Assembly (NCBI RefSeq): GCF_047495875.1
Contig: NC_092458.1
Location: 107,138,227 to 107,202,226, forward strand
DNA: 64,000 bases
DNA from: Pithys albifrons albifrons
Taxonomy: Eukaryota; Chordata; Aves; Passeriformes; Thamnophilidae
Direction: 5' to 3'
The notes under the pieces were generated by a model. It saw nothing but the letters and a program-made list of their open reading frames with translations, made no database searches and was not told where the DNA came from. The position numbers and the translations under genes were made by a program. How positions within the stretch are numbered: position 1 is the first letter of the stretch; the number at the start of each line of letters is the position of its first letter. Below, one piece after another: positions 50,019 to 63,705 of the stretch.

Positions 50019-53000
50019 TTTTCTCTGGGGCTGATGTTTTGATCTCTTAGACACAAGATTTCATTGTGTGTTTGTGAGGTTAGAGATGATGACATTGAGG
50101 CCAATTATGGAAAAAATCCCAAGAAATTTAGTTGAAATTCTGTAGTCTCATTTAGTTGCTAATCATGCTTTACTCATTCACTGTCTCTTTTCTAGTACTG
50201 CTCTACCTTTCCTTTCATGTGAGGTAGTTTATTCTTGCATATAATGTGCTTTATGAAGCTCTCTACATCCTTGCCCTTCACAGGTTTTTAGGAGAGCATG
50301 TATGCCAGACCTGTAGTTGGTGTGCAAAGTACAGGTGTTGCTCATACAGGTGTTCCTCTCAGAAGAAATGCTATGGCAGGACAGCTGCAATGGGGCATCC
50401 TGCCGAGGCCAGCACACATGGAACAGGATACAGAAACAAATAATGTGCCTCTAAGGAAATTAGGGTCAGAAGCAGTGTATCTGTATTAGTGTGAGGCTCT
50501 ACTGGAGGCAAGTGAACTCAGTTTTGGGCCCTGATGTGGCAGCTGTGACGTGCTGCCACTATGCAATGTAGCCATATCAGGCTGTTCCAAACTGGATAAG
50601 CCATCTCTGCACTGCTTTTCTTTGGATCTTACTGTGCCCCAAAGTAATTTCTAAGACAAAGAAGGGAATTACTGACCCAAATTGGCCAATTATCTATAGT
50701 GGAATACAGCATTTCTAATTGGTGTATCCGTGCTGCAGAAATTTAGTGTCTCTACTTGTCTGCATAACTTTCAAATTTAATTTTGTAGTAACCAAACTTT
50801 TGTTTTCTTTAGATAAAGATTTTAATTACACACATCTAAATGTGGGTTCTTGGCTCTACTGGGTATCTTAAAGAATCTGTTTTCTGACACAAAAATCATT
50901 TTTCTCCAAAGAACTGCCATTGTATTGAAATGTACAGCAGGTGAAGGAAACAATTACTTAATCAAATTTGCAGCTAAGGCTTCCGGTGCCCAAACCCCTC
51001 AAACTATAGTTGAGGAGCTAATTGTATTTACATTCTACAAACAGATCACATTTGTAAGAAATGGAATTATTAAAAAGCTTGGAGGTAAGTGGGTAAATTA
51101 TGATTTCCTTCCACTGGGGTGAAATCCTGTAAACTTAGACATTTCAGGTATGTATTTGTGACAATTATGACTTTAACCCATGGTTTTTAATGGTTTTTTT
51201 CAGTAACACTTGAAGACATCTTGTATGATTAGAGTCTTGCATTTGCACGCCCTGTGGTGGTATGCATAATTGACTAATGATGTCTGTAATTTGCCTGTGT
51301 GATTAATTCATTTGAAGCTATAAATATTCTATATTAAATTATGCAGAAAGTCAGCAAATTTTTAATGGATTTATTGAAATGAAGAATAATTTGTGTTTCT
51401 TTTTTGTTCCCTAAACAAACTAAGAATGAGAAGTCAAATGGTACTTTAATGACAAAAAAAATTATAGCAATTGTAAATAATATGTGCACACTTTTGCCAT
51501 AATGTGAATGGAAGAAGAAAATGTGCTTGTAGTGTTGATTTTACAAAAAATTCTACTAATATTTTACAGATCATCATCTCTGGCTTAGTTGAAGTCTTTT
51601 TGGAGACCCAACAGAAAACAGATCTTTTGGAATTTGTATTGGGTGTTTTCATGAGTTCTGTATGAAACAAGCAAGATAAACTGTCATTTCTTCTTACATG
51701 AAATGTTTACTCTTTCTCTGAATGAAAAAAAAAACCTTGAAAAATACTTACGCTCACAATACTAGTTCATGAAACAAAGTTTTTAATCGTTTATGTAGTG
51801 AACTGATGTTTTTTATTTGCCTGGTTTGACCTAAGCATACCAAAGCAGCTTGGTAACATAGAGAGGCTAAAGTTTAGTAGGATGACTTTATCTTACATAT
51901 CTTCAGTGATTACAAGATCTGACAGAACCTATGAATATTCTGGACAATTTGTGGGGGAGGAGGAAAAAAGAAAATGATTTACGAATCTCTTTTGTTCTTT
52001 AAACAAATAAACAGTTGATAAGACAAATCCTGTTGTGACAGCTTTGAGGAGATGCAGAGATTAATGAACTAACATCAGGAAAGAAAAGGTGGCCTGATTA
52101 AATCTTAAATATTTTCCTGTCATTCCTCACTGTTCTCAGGTACACAGTGTATCATCCTTGAAGTGCATTAAGACAGAGACAGTGATACTTGTGCTGATAT
52201 TTTTCTCTGGGAAATTTGAGACTTCTGCTACTACAGACAAAAGCGTGCAAATTTGTAGTAATTTGTATCTCAAGCATTGTTTTCATGCGCAGGTATATGC
52301 ATTGTCAGGACTCAAGATTGTGCTCTCATGTTTCAGTTCTTAACTTTTTGAAACATCCCTGGTGCTGGAGTTACCGTTAGGAATGAGATTTTGCACTGAG
52401 TATGGCCTTATTTTTGTAACTAGAACTGTATTTTAGTGTTGGGTATTGATTGCTTCGAGTCTCCTAAAGGGCAAAAAGAAGTGAAAGCACTTCTGAATTG
52501 CAGAATACAGGTGTTTGGAGTGGCAGTTCTCAGATATCGTGTGTCTGTGTGATGCGAAAACGTCACCTTCCCCATGGCATTGGAAGTGTTGCAGTGACCA
52601 AACCATGGAGGGTACTGGGGCTGACTGCCAGCAGGCTGTACAGCATGAGCACTGAGGACTCCAGGCTGAACCTGGAGGACTGAGAAACTGTTTGGATGAG
52701 GATTGCAACAAAATTGGGAATAAGCAGATAAAATACTTCTGGTGTCTGAAATGTACAGAGCTGTGTGGGAACTACCTGTGTATTATGGATGGATATTGAA
52801 GGGTAATTCAGCTGTGGGACATTTCTGTGCATGTAATTTAGATGCTATATTTGAGCATGCAATTTATAGAGGGATTAGCTAAGTTTTGAAAATAAAAACT
52901 GGAAAAATTATCCTCTGTACTATTTCAAAGCTCATGATATTTGCCATAAAGCTTTCAGGTTAAGCCCGTGTTCTACTGAATGTGTTAAATGTATGGCACT

Positions 53001-56000
53001 ATTAGGCAATGCAAAAGTATGACATTAGAAATATTGCAGTGCTAATTGGCACTGCTTTTACAGACCTTAATATTGCTACTTTAAGTTCTCATTGTTCACT
53101 TAACAGTTACATTACAAATCTCTTGACGAATAGCTTTTTGTACAAAACTGTCAGATTCAGCTTTGATAATTCATTTAAGTTAATGGGTTGGTAATTCAGA
53201 TAGGTTAACTCCTGAATGAAAGGGTCATGCTGAGGGGTGCCTTCAACAGAAAACAAAGTCTGCATTTTTTGACAAAATGAGTCAGAAGATCTTTTCATAG
53301 CTATTGCTGCTTAGTGAGGAAAAACATACAAACTGTAGCATTCAAGTAATTTGTATTGTCCATTAAATATTGGAATAACTTATTTAGATAGAAGTATCCA
53401 TTGTTATACAAAAAGTAAATTAAAAAGGAAATTGAAAGTAAATTAAAGCATGTAGTCTTAGGAAAAAGTGCATTTTCAAAAAATTGAAAATCCTAGTTTA
53501 AACCTTGTTAATGAAGTATCTGGTCTAGTATAACAAGCATAAAATTCATGCTGTGTTCCTAACTATATAACACAATAAATGATAATGAAACTAAATCAGT
53601 AACCTGTCATACATTGAATGGCAATTCTATATAGTGTGATCCCATCTTAAACTAAAGGAAGGAAAATACTGAGTGTCAAATCAACCTGTTATGGAAAATC
53701 TAATTATACTCTTTTGTGGTGGCAGCATAGCAGCTTGTAATCTAACTACAGCAATATCACTCTCCTTGCTAAAATGTAATTTTTAACAGATGTAGAATAT
53801 AAAAGTGGACAGGATACAGCAGAGTACTGGGAAATGAATAGGAAGATGTTGGTTCTGTGTGTACTGTACCTGTCATTGAAAAAGGTGACAGACAGCAAGA
53901 TTCTAGCCCCTCTAAGCTGGCGTATGCTGGTAGGGGGAAGTATCCCCTCTTACCATGCTCATACCCCTCCTGACTGCAGAAATGCATTCAGCCTCTGTGA
54001 TGTTGTCAAAAAACATATTTGGTTTATTGTGCTCAGTAAATCTGCAGGGATGGAGCCCAGGGTTGCCATGTGTATTCCCAGACAGCCCTGACTACAAGGA
54101 ATGTTTGTGCTTGTTATTATGTTTCTTTTTATTTTTTTCAGTCTCATTCATCACCTTTGTATTTTTTCTGTCTTTGTCCTTCTCCCAATTAACCTATCCA
54201 TAATTACTTTTCCCCCATTGATGCCAGCTTTAGTAAATCCATACCCAAATTTGGTGTTTGACGCAGTTACCTCAGTAATCTTGCCTTATGGTAGCACTGA
54301 ACTGGTGGCCCAGGTACTGTTGGCTATGGAAGGCAACTTCTTAATGTTCTCCCATGTTTCCACTTTGTGCAGTTTGTTCCTCATGTAGGAACCCAATAAC
54401 TGTCTGTGAAGGCCAGCAACCCCTTCTTGTTGTTGTCTGTAACTTTTGTCAACTTTGCCCATTGGAAGCTGTCACATCTGTGAATTTTCTTATACCATGT
54501 CCAGCAATTTCTCACACTCTGCTTGTTTGGGTCTCAGCAGCAGCCAAGTCACCTGTACCCAGCCCTAAAGTGTTACCTCAGCCAGTGTGACAATATCTGT
54601 TAAGGTATATGTTCGATTTAATAGCATCATGAAGGACCTATGGTGTTTTTACATGAGGGTCTGGTTTATTATTATATGTGCAATTTAAATGTTCTAGAAT
54701 ATCCTAGAAAGAATTTGAGAGAGATCAAAGCTTTTGTTTTGTGTGGTCAGAGCCCTTTGTGTGCAGCAGGACTCAATCCTGCAGCAGAAGCCAGTGAGAT
54801 GTGTGACAGTGGTGTCTGCATTTTGGTTCGTGCTCTGTGCCTTCCTCTCTACCTGACCTTCCTGGGGGCAATTCAGGCTTGAGCTTTGACTCCTCTCCAT
54901 CGTGGCTGCATGCTGTGGAGAAGTTCCCTGAAGGGGCAGAGGACCAAGTATCTGATGGGAGGGTTCTACTGAGGCAAGAACACAGAAAAGCCCAAAGTAT
55001 CAGTGGTCCTCATCACAGATTCTATTCTTGAAAGGCAGTGAGCCCCACAGCAGTGGAATATGACGTGAGGCTTCAGGCAGCTTACTATTTTTATTTCATC
55101 TGCAGTCCTAGGAATGCAGTGCTGGGTTTATGATAGACTTGAATTTTTCAAGATGTCTTTGACTTTGAGAACTGTGTATTATCTGCCAAAACCTAGATGC
55201 TGAAATTTTTGAGAATTTCTCTATAGGAAGTGAATGTCCCAGCACATTCTGTTTCAGTACAAGAGCTGCAGTGGACCTGATCATGCTGACATGTGGTCAT
55301 CTCAGAATAGAGCCATGTACTGATCCTATGCCATTTCATACTATATCCCTAGCACTGTTTTCTTCTTCCCTCAAATGTTGTTCCTATTTGCTACTTTAGT
55401 ATTGCTTGTTGCTTTAGAAGTGCCTCGAGTCCTATTTTGGGGCATTGAACACTCATATTTACTTAATTTTAAACCAAAGGAAAATAAAATTATATGTAAT
55501 CAATATTTAAAATAAAATCTTATGCGTGTGAGGATTTTGAACTCAAATGCATGGAGTAGTGAATGATTGCTATCAATTTCAGAATAAAGCTGGAGTTCAC
55601 TATAAGGTAACTGTAAGACCAGGATCATGTATTCTACATCTCAGAAGTAAGGAACTAAATGACACACTCATGCTTTTGGCATATTTTAAATGTTTTGCCT
55701 TTAAAAACGTTTATTTTAAGGTTTGAGTGTATTGCTTTCCATTCTTTAAGAACAGATATGTAGGTTACAGGAGATTTTGGAAGATAATAGAAAGAATGGG
55801 CTCTCATTCTCCTGAATGATCTGTCTGTGATAAAGATCAGAAATTCTGAAGGACTTAATTTTATATAGATCCTGGCTGTGTTGCTGTAAAAAGCGTCACC
55901 CACCCTGAGAGCTTACCAGTTAAGGCATCTGTATGAAACAAAGACATTGAAACCTGAATGCAAATGCAGTAAGGATTTCTCTGCATAACATCTGGTCATT

Positions 56001-57368
56001 AGAAACAAACACATACTTCACAATAGTCACTTATGCCATTGTCTTAATTAAAGGTTCTGTTAAAAAAAATTACTATGTAATTTTTGTGCAAAAAGATGAG
56101 TGATTTCTTGATTCTTCTATGGAATATGTGAAGGCTAATTCTATTTATTGATGGAAAATGAAAAACATATTTTAGAACTTTATTGGAGCTAAGCTCTTTT
56201 TTTCTTTATAAGGCATAGTGCAGTCTTATACATATATATGAATATGGTTAGTTTCTGGGAAACCTGTAGTGGTGCAAACTGGGGAAATTGATTTTTTTTC
56301 TTCTATTTGTTATTAGATCTCTTAGAAAATATAAGCATGTATTTAAGGAAGTAAAATAAAAATTTGTGAGGAAAATCATGCAGAAGAGGGACCTCTTTAA
56401 TCTGAGGAAAAGGTCTCAAGGGTTAAGGACAAGAGAAGGGTAGCAGTTTGAGAAAGCAATCTTAAGGGTCTAAGTCCTTTGTATATGAAAGACAGAGAAT
56501 TGAGATTTCATTCAAACTAAATGGGACAAAATGTGGAAATATAGGAAACTGACTTTACCCTTTACTAATGATTTATGGAAAATTTACAGCTTGGTTTCTC
56601 TGATCTTAGATGAGATTGATTTAAGAAAGATACAGCCCATTTTTTAAAAGATATGCCTCATGGTCCGTCATTTTACTGCATGTATTTTCCTACTGAAATG
56701 GCCTTTAGGCATTGCAGAAGTGCAAATAATTAATAACCAGCATTACTAAAATATGAGGCAAAGAAGTGTCTGTCATACAGTTAAATTTTTGCAAACTATA
56801 ATTACAAGATTTTAACACTGATTGTAATTACTTGAACATATGGCAAGAAATAGGTAATGAAACTGGTTTTTATTTGTGGTATAATGAGTTTCTGGATGTT
56901 CAAGACTATTTCCACTGGGATACCAAAAATGTAAAAAGTGAGATGAGAGAAAAGAGGGAGAAAAAAAAATCCTCTATCTTGGAATCAGTTATATCATTGA
57001 AATGAAAGAAAACAGAATTTGAGAACAGTTTGTAGTTAATTTTTAAAAAAATCTTCAGGTCATCTTTAGGTAGATAGTTATTCTTTTATAGGTTGGGTAT
57101 GTTTGGAAACTTGTTTGCTTTTCATAATATTTTGCAGGAAAAGTTAGACTGCAGATTTCCTTCTATTCAGAATATATGTTAATACAGAGACTTTCTTATA
57201 TTTGGCTATACAGATAAATTGTGCTGTAGTTAAACCTCAGATGGACCTTTCATACTTGGCTCTTCCCCAGGTTTATGCAGTTTGTGCACTCTCAGCCCAC
57301 AACTATCCAAGTGATCAGCCCCCAAAACACTCTTACCCTCTTCTGTGCTCCACAAAGACCTGTCTACT
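50019..57368. other. Unique noncoding DNA, nothing certain
   Basis: The longest stretch without a recognised element. The part at about 51210-51370 (ATGCATAATTGACTAATGATG and nearby homeodomain-type words) has the look of a conserved noncoding sequence, but this is weak. Near 50505-50535 a short match to a CR1 phrase was too poor to call. No coding exon is supported. Confidence 0.45.
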
Positions 57369-57724
57369 GGAGAAGAGGAGGCTCGGTAGACCTTATCACT
57401 CTCTACAACTACCTGAAAGGATGTTGTAGCGAGGTGGGGATTGGTCTCTTCTCTCAGGCAACCAAAAGTAGAATAAGAGGGCATGGGCTTAAGCTCTGCC
57501 AGAGGAGGTTTAGGTTGGATATCAGGAAGAAGTTCTTCACAGACAGAGTGGTCAGGCATTGGAATGGCCTGCCCAGGGAGGTGGTGGATTCTCTGACCCT
57601 GGAGGGTTTTAAGGCGAGACTGGATGTGGCACTTAGTGCCATCTAACAATCAAAGTGGGGTTGGATTAAGGGTTGGACTTGATGGTCTCAGAGGTCTCTT
57701 CCAACCCAATTGATTCTGTGATAC
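57369..57724 (+). mobile_element. CR1 LINE 3' fragment, best preserved copy (plus strand)
   Basis: The copy runs from GGAGAAGAGGAGGCTCGGTA to the terminal TTGATTCTGTGATACTG. Its frame reads [13 protein letters not shown] and [20 protein letters not shown], the C-terminal end of CR1 ORF2, and remains open up to a stop at about 57646, followed by the 3' untranslated part. The intact tail of the reading frame and the clean 3' end suggest that this is among the younger copies here. The 5' part is missing, so it is inactive. Confidence 0.95.
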
Positions 57725-59823
57725 TGCAGTAAATCAGGAATAATTACCCAGTGGTGCTACTGAACGGCTTTGATCATCCGAGTGTAGGGTTGATTGTTCT
57801 TTGCAAGTGTTCAACATATAGGACACAAATAAATCTTATCACTCAGCATATCTTTTATATTTTGTATTACTTTTTTGGAAGAACCAAGACAAAATTTTTA
57901 GCCAAAATGTGAAGGGATGTAAAGGATTCATAGGCTGATGTATGTTTCTTCCCAAACTCTGAAAATGCCACGGTGGCACTTATCTGAACTCTGGGATGGA
58001 ATCATCTTTATTTTGTCTCTTCTGTATGAAATATGCAATGAAGACAGTGACTGTTGTATCCTAGGACAATCTTCAGTTCGTTGCTCTGAACCTGTATTGG
58101 CTCCTGTACCCGGCCAGTGTCTGGACCCTGCAGTGTGGTAGCTGAATTTCTGGTCAAGGTAGTGTTTTTTGTTAGCAAGCCATCCCGTACTCAACTCAAC
58201 CCTCTCAAAGTTCTTCATCAAAATGACATTGTGCACTTCCCTCCCTACTCCAAAATGTGTATTACTCAAGAAAAATCTTTTACTTCTAGGCCCACTTTTC
58301 TGCAAAACTCTATGAACCTATTCCACCACTTTCTTCACCATCTTTCATTATGTAAAGATGGAAAGATTTTTTTAACCAATTTAACGAGGAATAATTTAAA
58401 AAAAAATAGATAGGCTTTTTTAGAACAGAAAAGTAAGTTTCTTTTTCTTTTAGTGTATGCCCATAACCAGCTTTTTACGTTTCAAAAAGGTTGTCAGCAT
58501 ATCACTGCCATGCTTGTCACAGCCTCTCTAAAGCTGTTAGAGTGAGTCAGAGAGTGATTTTTCTGCCAGAGGAGCCTGGCAGTGATTACAAGCCTGGTGA
58601 TACTTCTGCTGTGCAGCAAATTATTATTGATGGTGATAAGGATAAGCCTGACGAAGGAAAAGATGCTGGGCTGAGTAATGCTAGGTGGGGGAGGGAGTTG
58701 AGTTTTAGCACTGAGCTGATCCTGATCGTGTCCGGTACAAAATACCTTTTTATAGGACACCTGGTACCAGAATTGACAGTATTAATCCTATCTAGGTTTT
58801 GCCCTACTATTTTCAATTATGTTTTTGGAAACCCCATTAATTCTCCTAGAATATTTTGATAAAATGGTATCAAAACAGAAACATCAAACTTGTTTTGTAA
58901 GAACAGGGCGTTTTCCAAAGACCACGAATGATAGCCTTAATAAATGAATAAATAAAGTATAAATAACTTAATATTAAATATTCCTAATGTCTTTCCACAG
59001 GCATGTAGTCCACTGATGATTTTCTTTCTTACTTATTGTAGTGTAATGCTCATTTTTAATTCAATTTCAATTACAGAAAACTCCTGGTTTCTCTGATATG
59101 AATATCTGTAGCGCAACCAGGTTCTCAAGTGCTGGTTTTATTCTGATCTCTGTTTTCAGCAAAGAAGCCTCTAAAATTTCTGTAAATCAGATCTGTGACA
59201 CATCTGGGAGTATAGATGTGTCTAGGAGGAAACAAAAGCCAACCATCTCTGAGACAGCCAAGTGTGTGGCTTCAAAGTACCTACTTGAAAGTAACTATTA
59301 GTATACTCTTAAGTGTTGGCAGTGGCATTCACCCAATGCATCTGAAATAACTGCTGAGTGCTGCAGGAGCTTATGGTGTTTTGGTGAGGCATTAGTGGTT
59401 TTTGCTCCTGTGTAATAGAAAAGCCTTGATTGTGCTACATATAAAAGCAACAGATTCAGTCCCATTGTTCTATCTTGGTTTTGTGCCAGCCATCCTTGAA
59501 CAGTTTGGTATGAATTAAGTAAAATATGGAAGGAACTTAATTGGGTCCTCTTTAGTTGTATGTAGCTGGGATATTTGTAGCTCTAAGCATCAGGCCTTGA
59601 AGACAGTTAAAATGTGAAAAAAAGAAATTTTTTTTTAAGAGGAACAGGAAGGAAATTTTTCTTTTTTTAAAGCTTGCCAAAATAGGGTTTGTTCTTAGCA
59701 TGAACATGCCAAGGATATGTCTTCATTAGCAAAAAAGAATGGTTAAAGTATAGATGGGAACTGATGTGTGATTTGCTCATTTTTTAACATTTTTAGGATG
59801 ATCCATGGCATGATTTTGGTTGA
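57725..59823. other. Noncoding DNA; one unexplained open frame
   Basis: A 122-codon plus-strand frame at 58491-58859 has a central charged segment (IIIDGDKDKPDEGKDAG) unlike the T-rich chance frames around it. I do not recognise it, and it has overlapping minus-strand frames. It is not called as a gene. The rest is AT-rich unique DNA. Confidence 0.45.
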
Positions 59824-59971
59824 GGCCTCATCCCTGGAAGTGTTCAAGGCCAGGCTGGATGGGGGTCTGGGTAAACTGATCTAGTGGAAGGTGTTCTTGT
59901 CCATGGCACAGTGTGGTTGGAACCAGATGCTCTTTAAGGACTTTTCCAACCCAAACCATTCTATGATCCTT
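59824..59971 (+). mobile_element. CR1 LINE 3' fragment (plus strand)
   Basis: GGCCTCATCCCTGGAAGTGT, TCAAGGCCAGGCTGGATGGG, CTAGTGGAAGGTGTTCTTGT and CAACCCAAACCATTCTATGA are standard CR1 landmarks up to the 3' terminus. About 150 bp remain. Confidence 0.93.
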
Positions 59972-59993
59972 TTCTAGAAATCGTCTGAGCATT

Positions 59994-60027
59994 TCTGGGG
60001 GCTGTCACAGTCTGGGGGCTGTCCCAG
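59994..60027 (+). repeat. 17-bp tandem duplication
   Basis: TCTGGGGGCTGTCACAG is followed at once by TCTGGGGGCTGTCCCAG, one mismatch apart. It lies directly downstream of the CR1 end. Confidence 0.85.
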
Positions 60028-63000
60028 GGCCAGCACAGCTGATGCTCCTGTGCCTGGGGGTCAGGGCCCTTGGTGGAGTGGACATGAGAGGTGCTGCATG
60101 GGGCTGGACAGTACGGCTATAACGCAAATGCATTTCATTTGGGTCCTTTAGTGAAGTGTTTCTCTTTGGTATGCTGTGCATACCCTGCATGTCTGCAAAC
60201 CTTCAGCTGAAGTCATGGAAATGAGGAGTCAGAAGCAGCTTAACTTTTAAGTTTTCAAAATAACTTTTTCCTGCAGAGCAGTAATCCTTTTCATGCTGGA
60301 GATAGAGGAAGCTTGCTACATGTGGGCACATCATAAATGCAATATATGTGAATTTGTTTGTAGTTTCTCTGTAGGGAGATTGCTGTGTTGAGCAGTGTCC
60401 CCAAAAATGACAACTATGTTTTTAAATTATTTTTATAGGTATGTATTCCTCCATGTATAGGAAAATTTCAACTAATACTGGACGAAAAAGGCATATACAG
60501 CAAGAGGAACTTGGGAGTGGAAAAAATACAATAGTATGTTTATTTGTAATATTTATATTTTTATAATATTCAAATACTAACCTCTTTGACCATCTACCCA
60601 CACTTACCTACATACTATCTGAAAATTTATTGAACTGTGCCACTAATATCACACTAGGGGGTTATATCCTGATGTAAAGTGAGATGATGAAGGTTTTGCA
60701 CCTGCAAATTCATCACTTTTTAGTTTAAAAGAAAACAAACCTATGTAACAACAAAGAAACTTGAAGCAAAAGTATAGCTGAGGAGCAGCAATGTTGGGGT
60801 GCATTAGGCCACATCTGCTGCAGGATGGGCTCATCCCATCCTGTGTCACTCCTTGCTCAGGATGTGACTGTCACCCCACCAATGACAGAAGCTAGGAATA
60901 AATGCTGACCTTCAATGTGCTCCTTTCCCTCTGTCCTTTCTGGCATAGAATAAGCCATTTAGGTTCACCAAATGGGCAGAAAGTTCACCTGAGATTATGG
61001 CTTTGTGTCAGTGCTTCGGTTTTGCAAACCGAAAGAGCTCATCACAGGTAAGTGCCACGAAGGGACAAAAGGGCAGGATTGCAGCAGTGACTGTGAGCTG
61101 CCTGCAGCTGCCGAGGAATCCCAGCCTGGAAAAAGGCAGTTATACCTTCCTCTTCTCATCTTTTAGCAAATCTGAGTCTTCACAATGTGTGCTAGAAACG
61201 TTTTCATTACTTCTGGTACATTTCTCGGTCCCATCTCTATATGTACACTTGGAAAATCTCATCCCTATTTATCCACAAATGAGAATTTCAGTGACCCTGT
61301 TCTTGCAGAGCATTTGCCAGTCAGTCTCAGACTTGCTAGATGAGAACAATATATATTTAGTTGATATATAGGTATATATGTACATACTAGCCTGTGCTTT
61401 CTTGAAAGCATAGTCTGTGAGTGAGAGACCAAGATATTTTTAAATAAAGTTTATTCTGCCTCTCTCACCGGGGTATAAACAATGTGGCTTATGTGAAATA
61501 AATAAAGGTCTACTTAGGATTGCATCCATTGAAGATAATAGATAAATCTTTGCTCTAAGCCCCATGATATTATTTCACTTCTATAGTAAACATATTTTCA
61601 ATTTCAAAATGAACTTCAGGGGAATCTCTTGCAGATGCAGTCTGTTGGCTGTATGAAGGATCCAACCAATTAGATGCAATGCCTTATTAAAAGCTGATCT
61701 ATAAACTGCTTTTTTCCAGGAAGAGGAGAACATTTTTAAAGATATAAAAGCTGAATATTCATGAAAATTCTATTTTATTCCCTTTTAATTTAATTCTATT
61801 TTATTCCCTTTTAATTTTCCTGTTCCATGACTGCATTTGTGAATAGTTAAGCACAATAAGTAAACACCATCTAGCTCAGTGGCATAGTCAATTTCTGCTG
61901 TTGACACCAATTTTGGGGGGGTGGGGATGTGTGGACAGGGTAGGTACTTCAGGTCATTTAGGAGAAAAGTTGTTGAAACTGAAGTAAATCCATTTGTTGA
62001 TTAACAGTCACTAATCAAGCTATAGTGCCTATTTAATGTAAGATATCTTTTCAGATATGTATGTGGTAAGTCTTCATGGAGTTCTATTTTTTGTGTTATA
62101 TATTATTTTAGAAAAAGTTCAAGTATGTACTTCATGCAGCGGCTGACCTTGCTCTAGGTTTAGCAAAATCTTATTTGAGTAGAAACAGTGACAGATGTCT
62201 TAAATTTAGGTAGATCTCACTTTTCCCTATTGTTAGTTTGTATTAGAAACTCACAAAGAAATTTTAAATATATTTACAAACATATTCTTTTTTTCAGGTA
62301 CAGAGTCATAGTAGAGGATACTATGTCACAGTTATAGTATAACACTATCTAATATAACAGAGAAAGAATACTGAAGTTTTGAGGATAACAGAAATGAAAT
62401 CCAGATTTGATTAGCCTTGATTTCATTAGGCTTCATCTGATACTAAGGAAATACTCATATAAATGCTAATGTATATTAGAATGTTATTAACTTTAAAATT
62501 CCTCTGTCTTGCCTTTTTGTCAACATGACCAGTTACAAAATGAAATATTTAGCTGAAGGATGTTCACAGAAAAAGAAGTTTCTGAATTCCTGTTTCGTGG
62601 AAAAGGTCTGCAGGTGGAAGACATCTCAAAACTTGTCTTCCTTTGCCCTTGTTCAGTGCCAGCAGGAAGCTGATCCATGGGGTAGAGACAGCTATCCTAG
62701 CAATGCTGACAGGTACAGCCTGTTACAGGAGCTGGCTCTGCACCTCTCACTGCACATTTCAGAGTTTTAAGTTGCTCATGAGAGGAAGTTGGCACTAACT
62801 CTGGGTTTCTCACCCTCGTGGGCAAAGCATTTAACGTGCTCTCTTCCACTGGCTTATGCTGTGGGGGCAGCAACCCTTTGCAGAAGGGTGAGGTGAAAAA
62901 AATGGGGCAGCTGAAGGTGATGATGTCTTTCAGTGGCACAGCTAAATTTGTGAGGTGTTGTCATTCAGCACCCTCATTGCCAAGTACACTCTGTGTTTCA

Positions 63001-63679
63001 GCACTGCTGTGTAACAGCAGGTCCCTTTTTTTGTGCGAACAACAGGCTCCACAGAGGAGTCAAACAGCAGACGTGGTCTGGGAGGACCTTTGCACTCATG
63101 ATTTCATACTTTTAATAGGAAGGAATGGCCTTGTTGCTGCTCTGTGAAATATCTCTGGTGGTATTCTGTCATTCAAAGGGAATTCTGGCTTGAGCTGAAA
63201 AACATTTTGCCTGTTTTTGTTACAGCTTCCTCAGTACAAGATGAAAAAGTAAATTGTGCAGAAGATTGTCTACTTTTCTGGTTTAGAATCCCTTATTTCA
63301 GGAAGAACAGTTGCATTCTTTGTGTTTTAGTGCTTTGTTTCAGGGTGCTGAAACACACAGACATCCAAAAAGATGATATTCTGGGGAAACTCTGAGTAAC
63401 TTTTAAGTAGGAAAATTAATATTTATCAGGTCCTTACCAAAAAAAAATAAAGTGTTTCTGAAATTGTTTTACAAGCCTTACTCCAACCTAAATTGATATT
63501 AACTAAGTCGAAATCTTTTCATAGGCCTAAAGGAAGGGGGTATTTCAGTCTCTCTAAATATATTTGAAGATAATCCTTTCAGATGGGGCAGACTGAGATG
63601 GAGTGGTGTATGCTGCTCCATCACATAGTGCTGTTTCAACCTCAGTGAAAGAAAAAAAATGAGTTGTCTTTTGAAGTAC
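60028..63679. other. Unique noncoding DNA, nothing recognised
   Basis: Mostly AT-rich, with a 26-bp tandem duplication at 61766-61818. Frames up to 124 codons (60997-61371) have no domain and no splice context that I can defend. Confidence 0.5.
61766..61818 (+). repeat. 26-bp tandem duplication
   Basis: A 26-bp unit beginning AATTCTATTTTATTCCC is present twice in direct order with no visible mismatch. It is a recent slippage-type duplication in AT-rich DNA. Confidence 0.88.
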
Positions 63680-63705
63680 AGGATGACTCCCTCCTGAGTC
63701 ATCCT
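63680..63705. repeat. 10-bp inverted repeat enclosing an AP-1 site
   Basis: AGGATGACTC and GAGTCATCCT are perfect arms around a 6-nt loop. The right side contains TGAGTCA (63695-63701), the AP-1 consensus, and the left arm carries the TGACTC half. Function is not shown. Confidence 0.7.

Noticed and set aside
50490..50540. CR1 fragment suggested by GAGGCTCTACTGG and AGTTTTGGGCCC.
   Set aside because: The match is limited to two short words and the flanking bases do not follow CR1 order.
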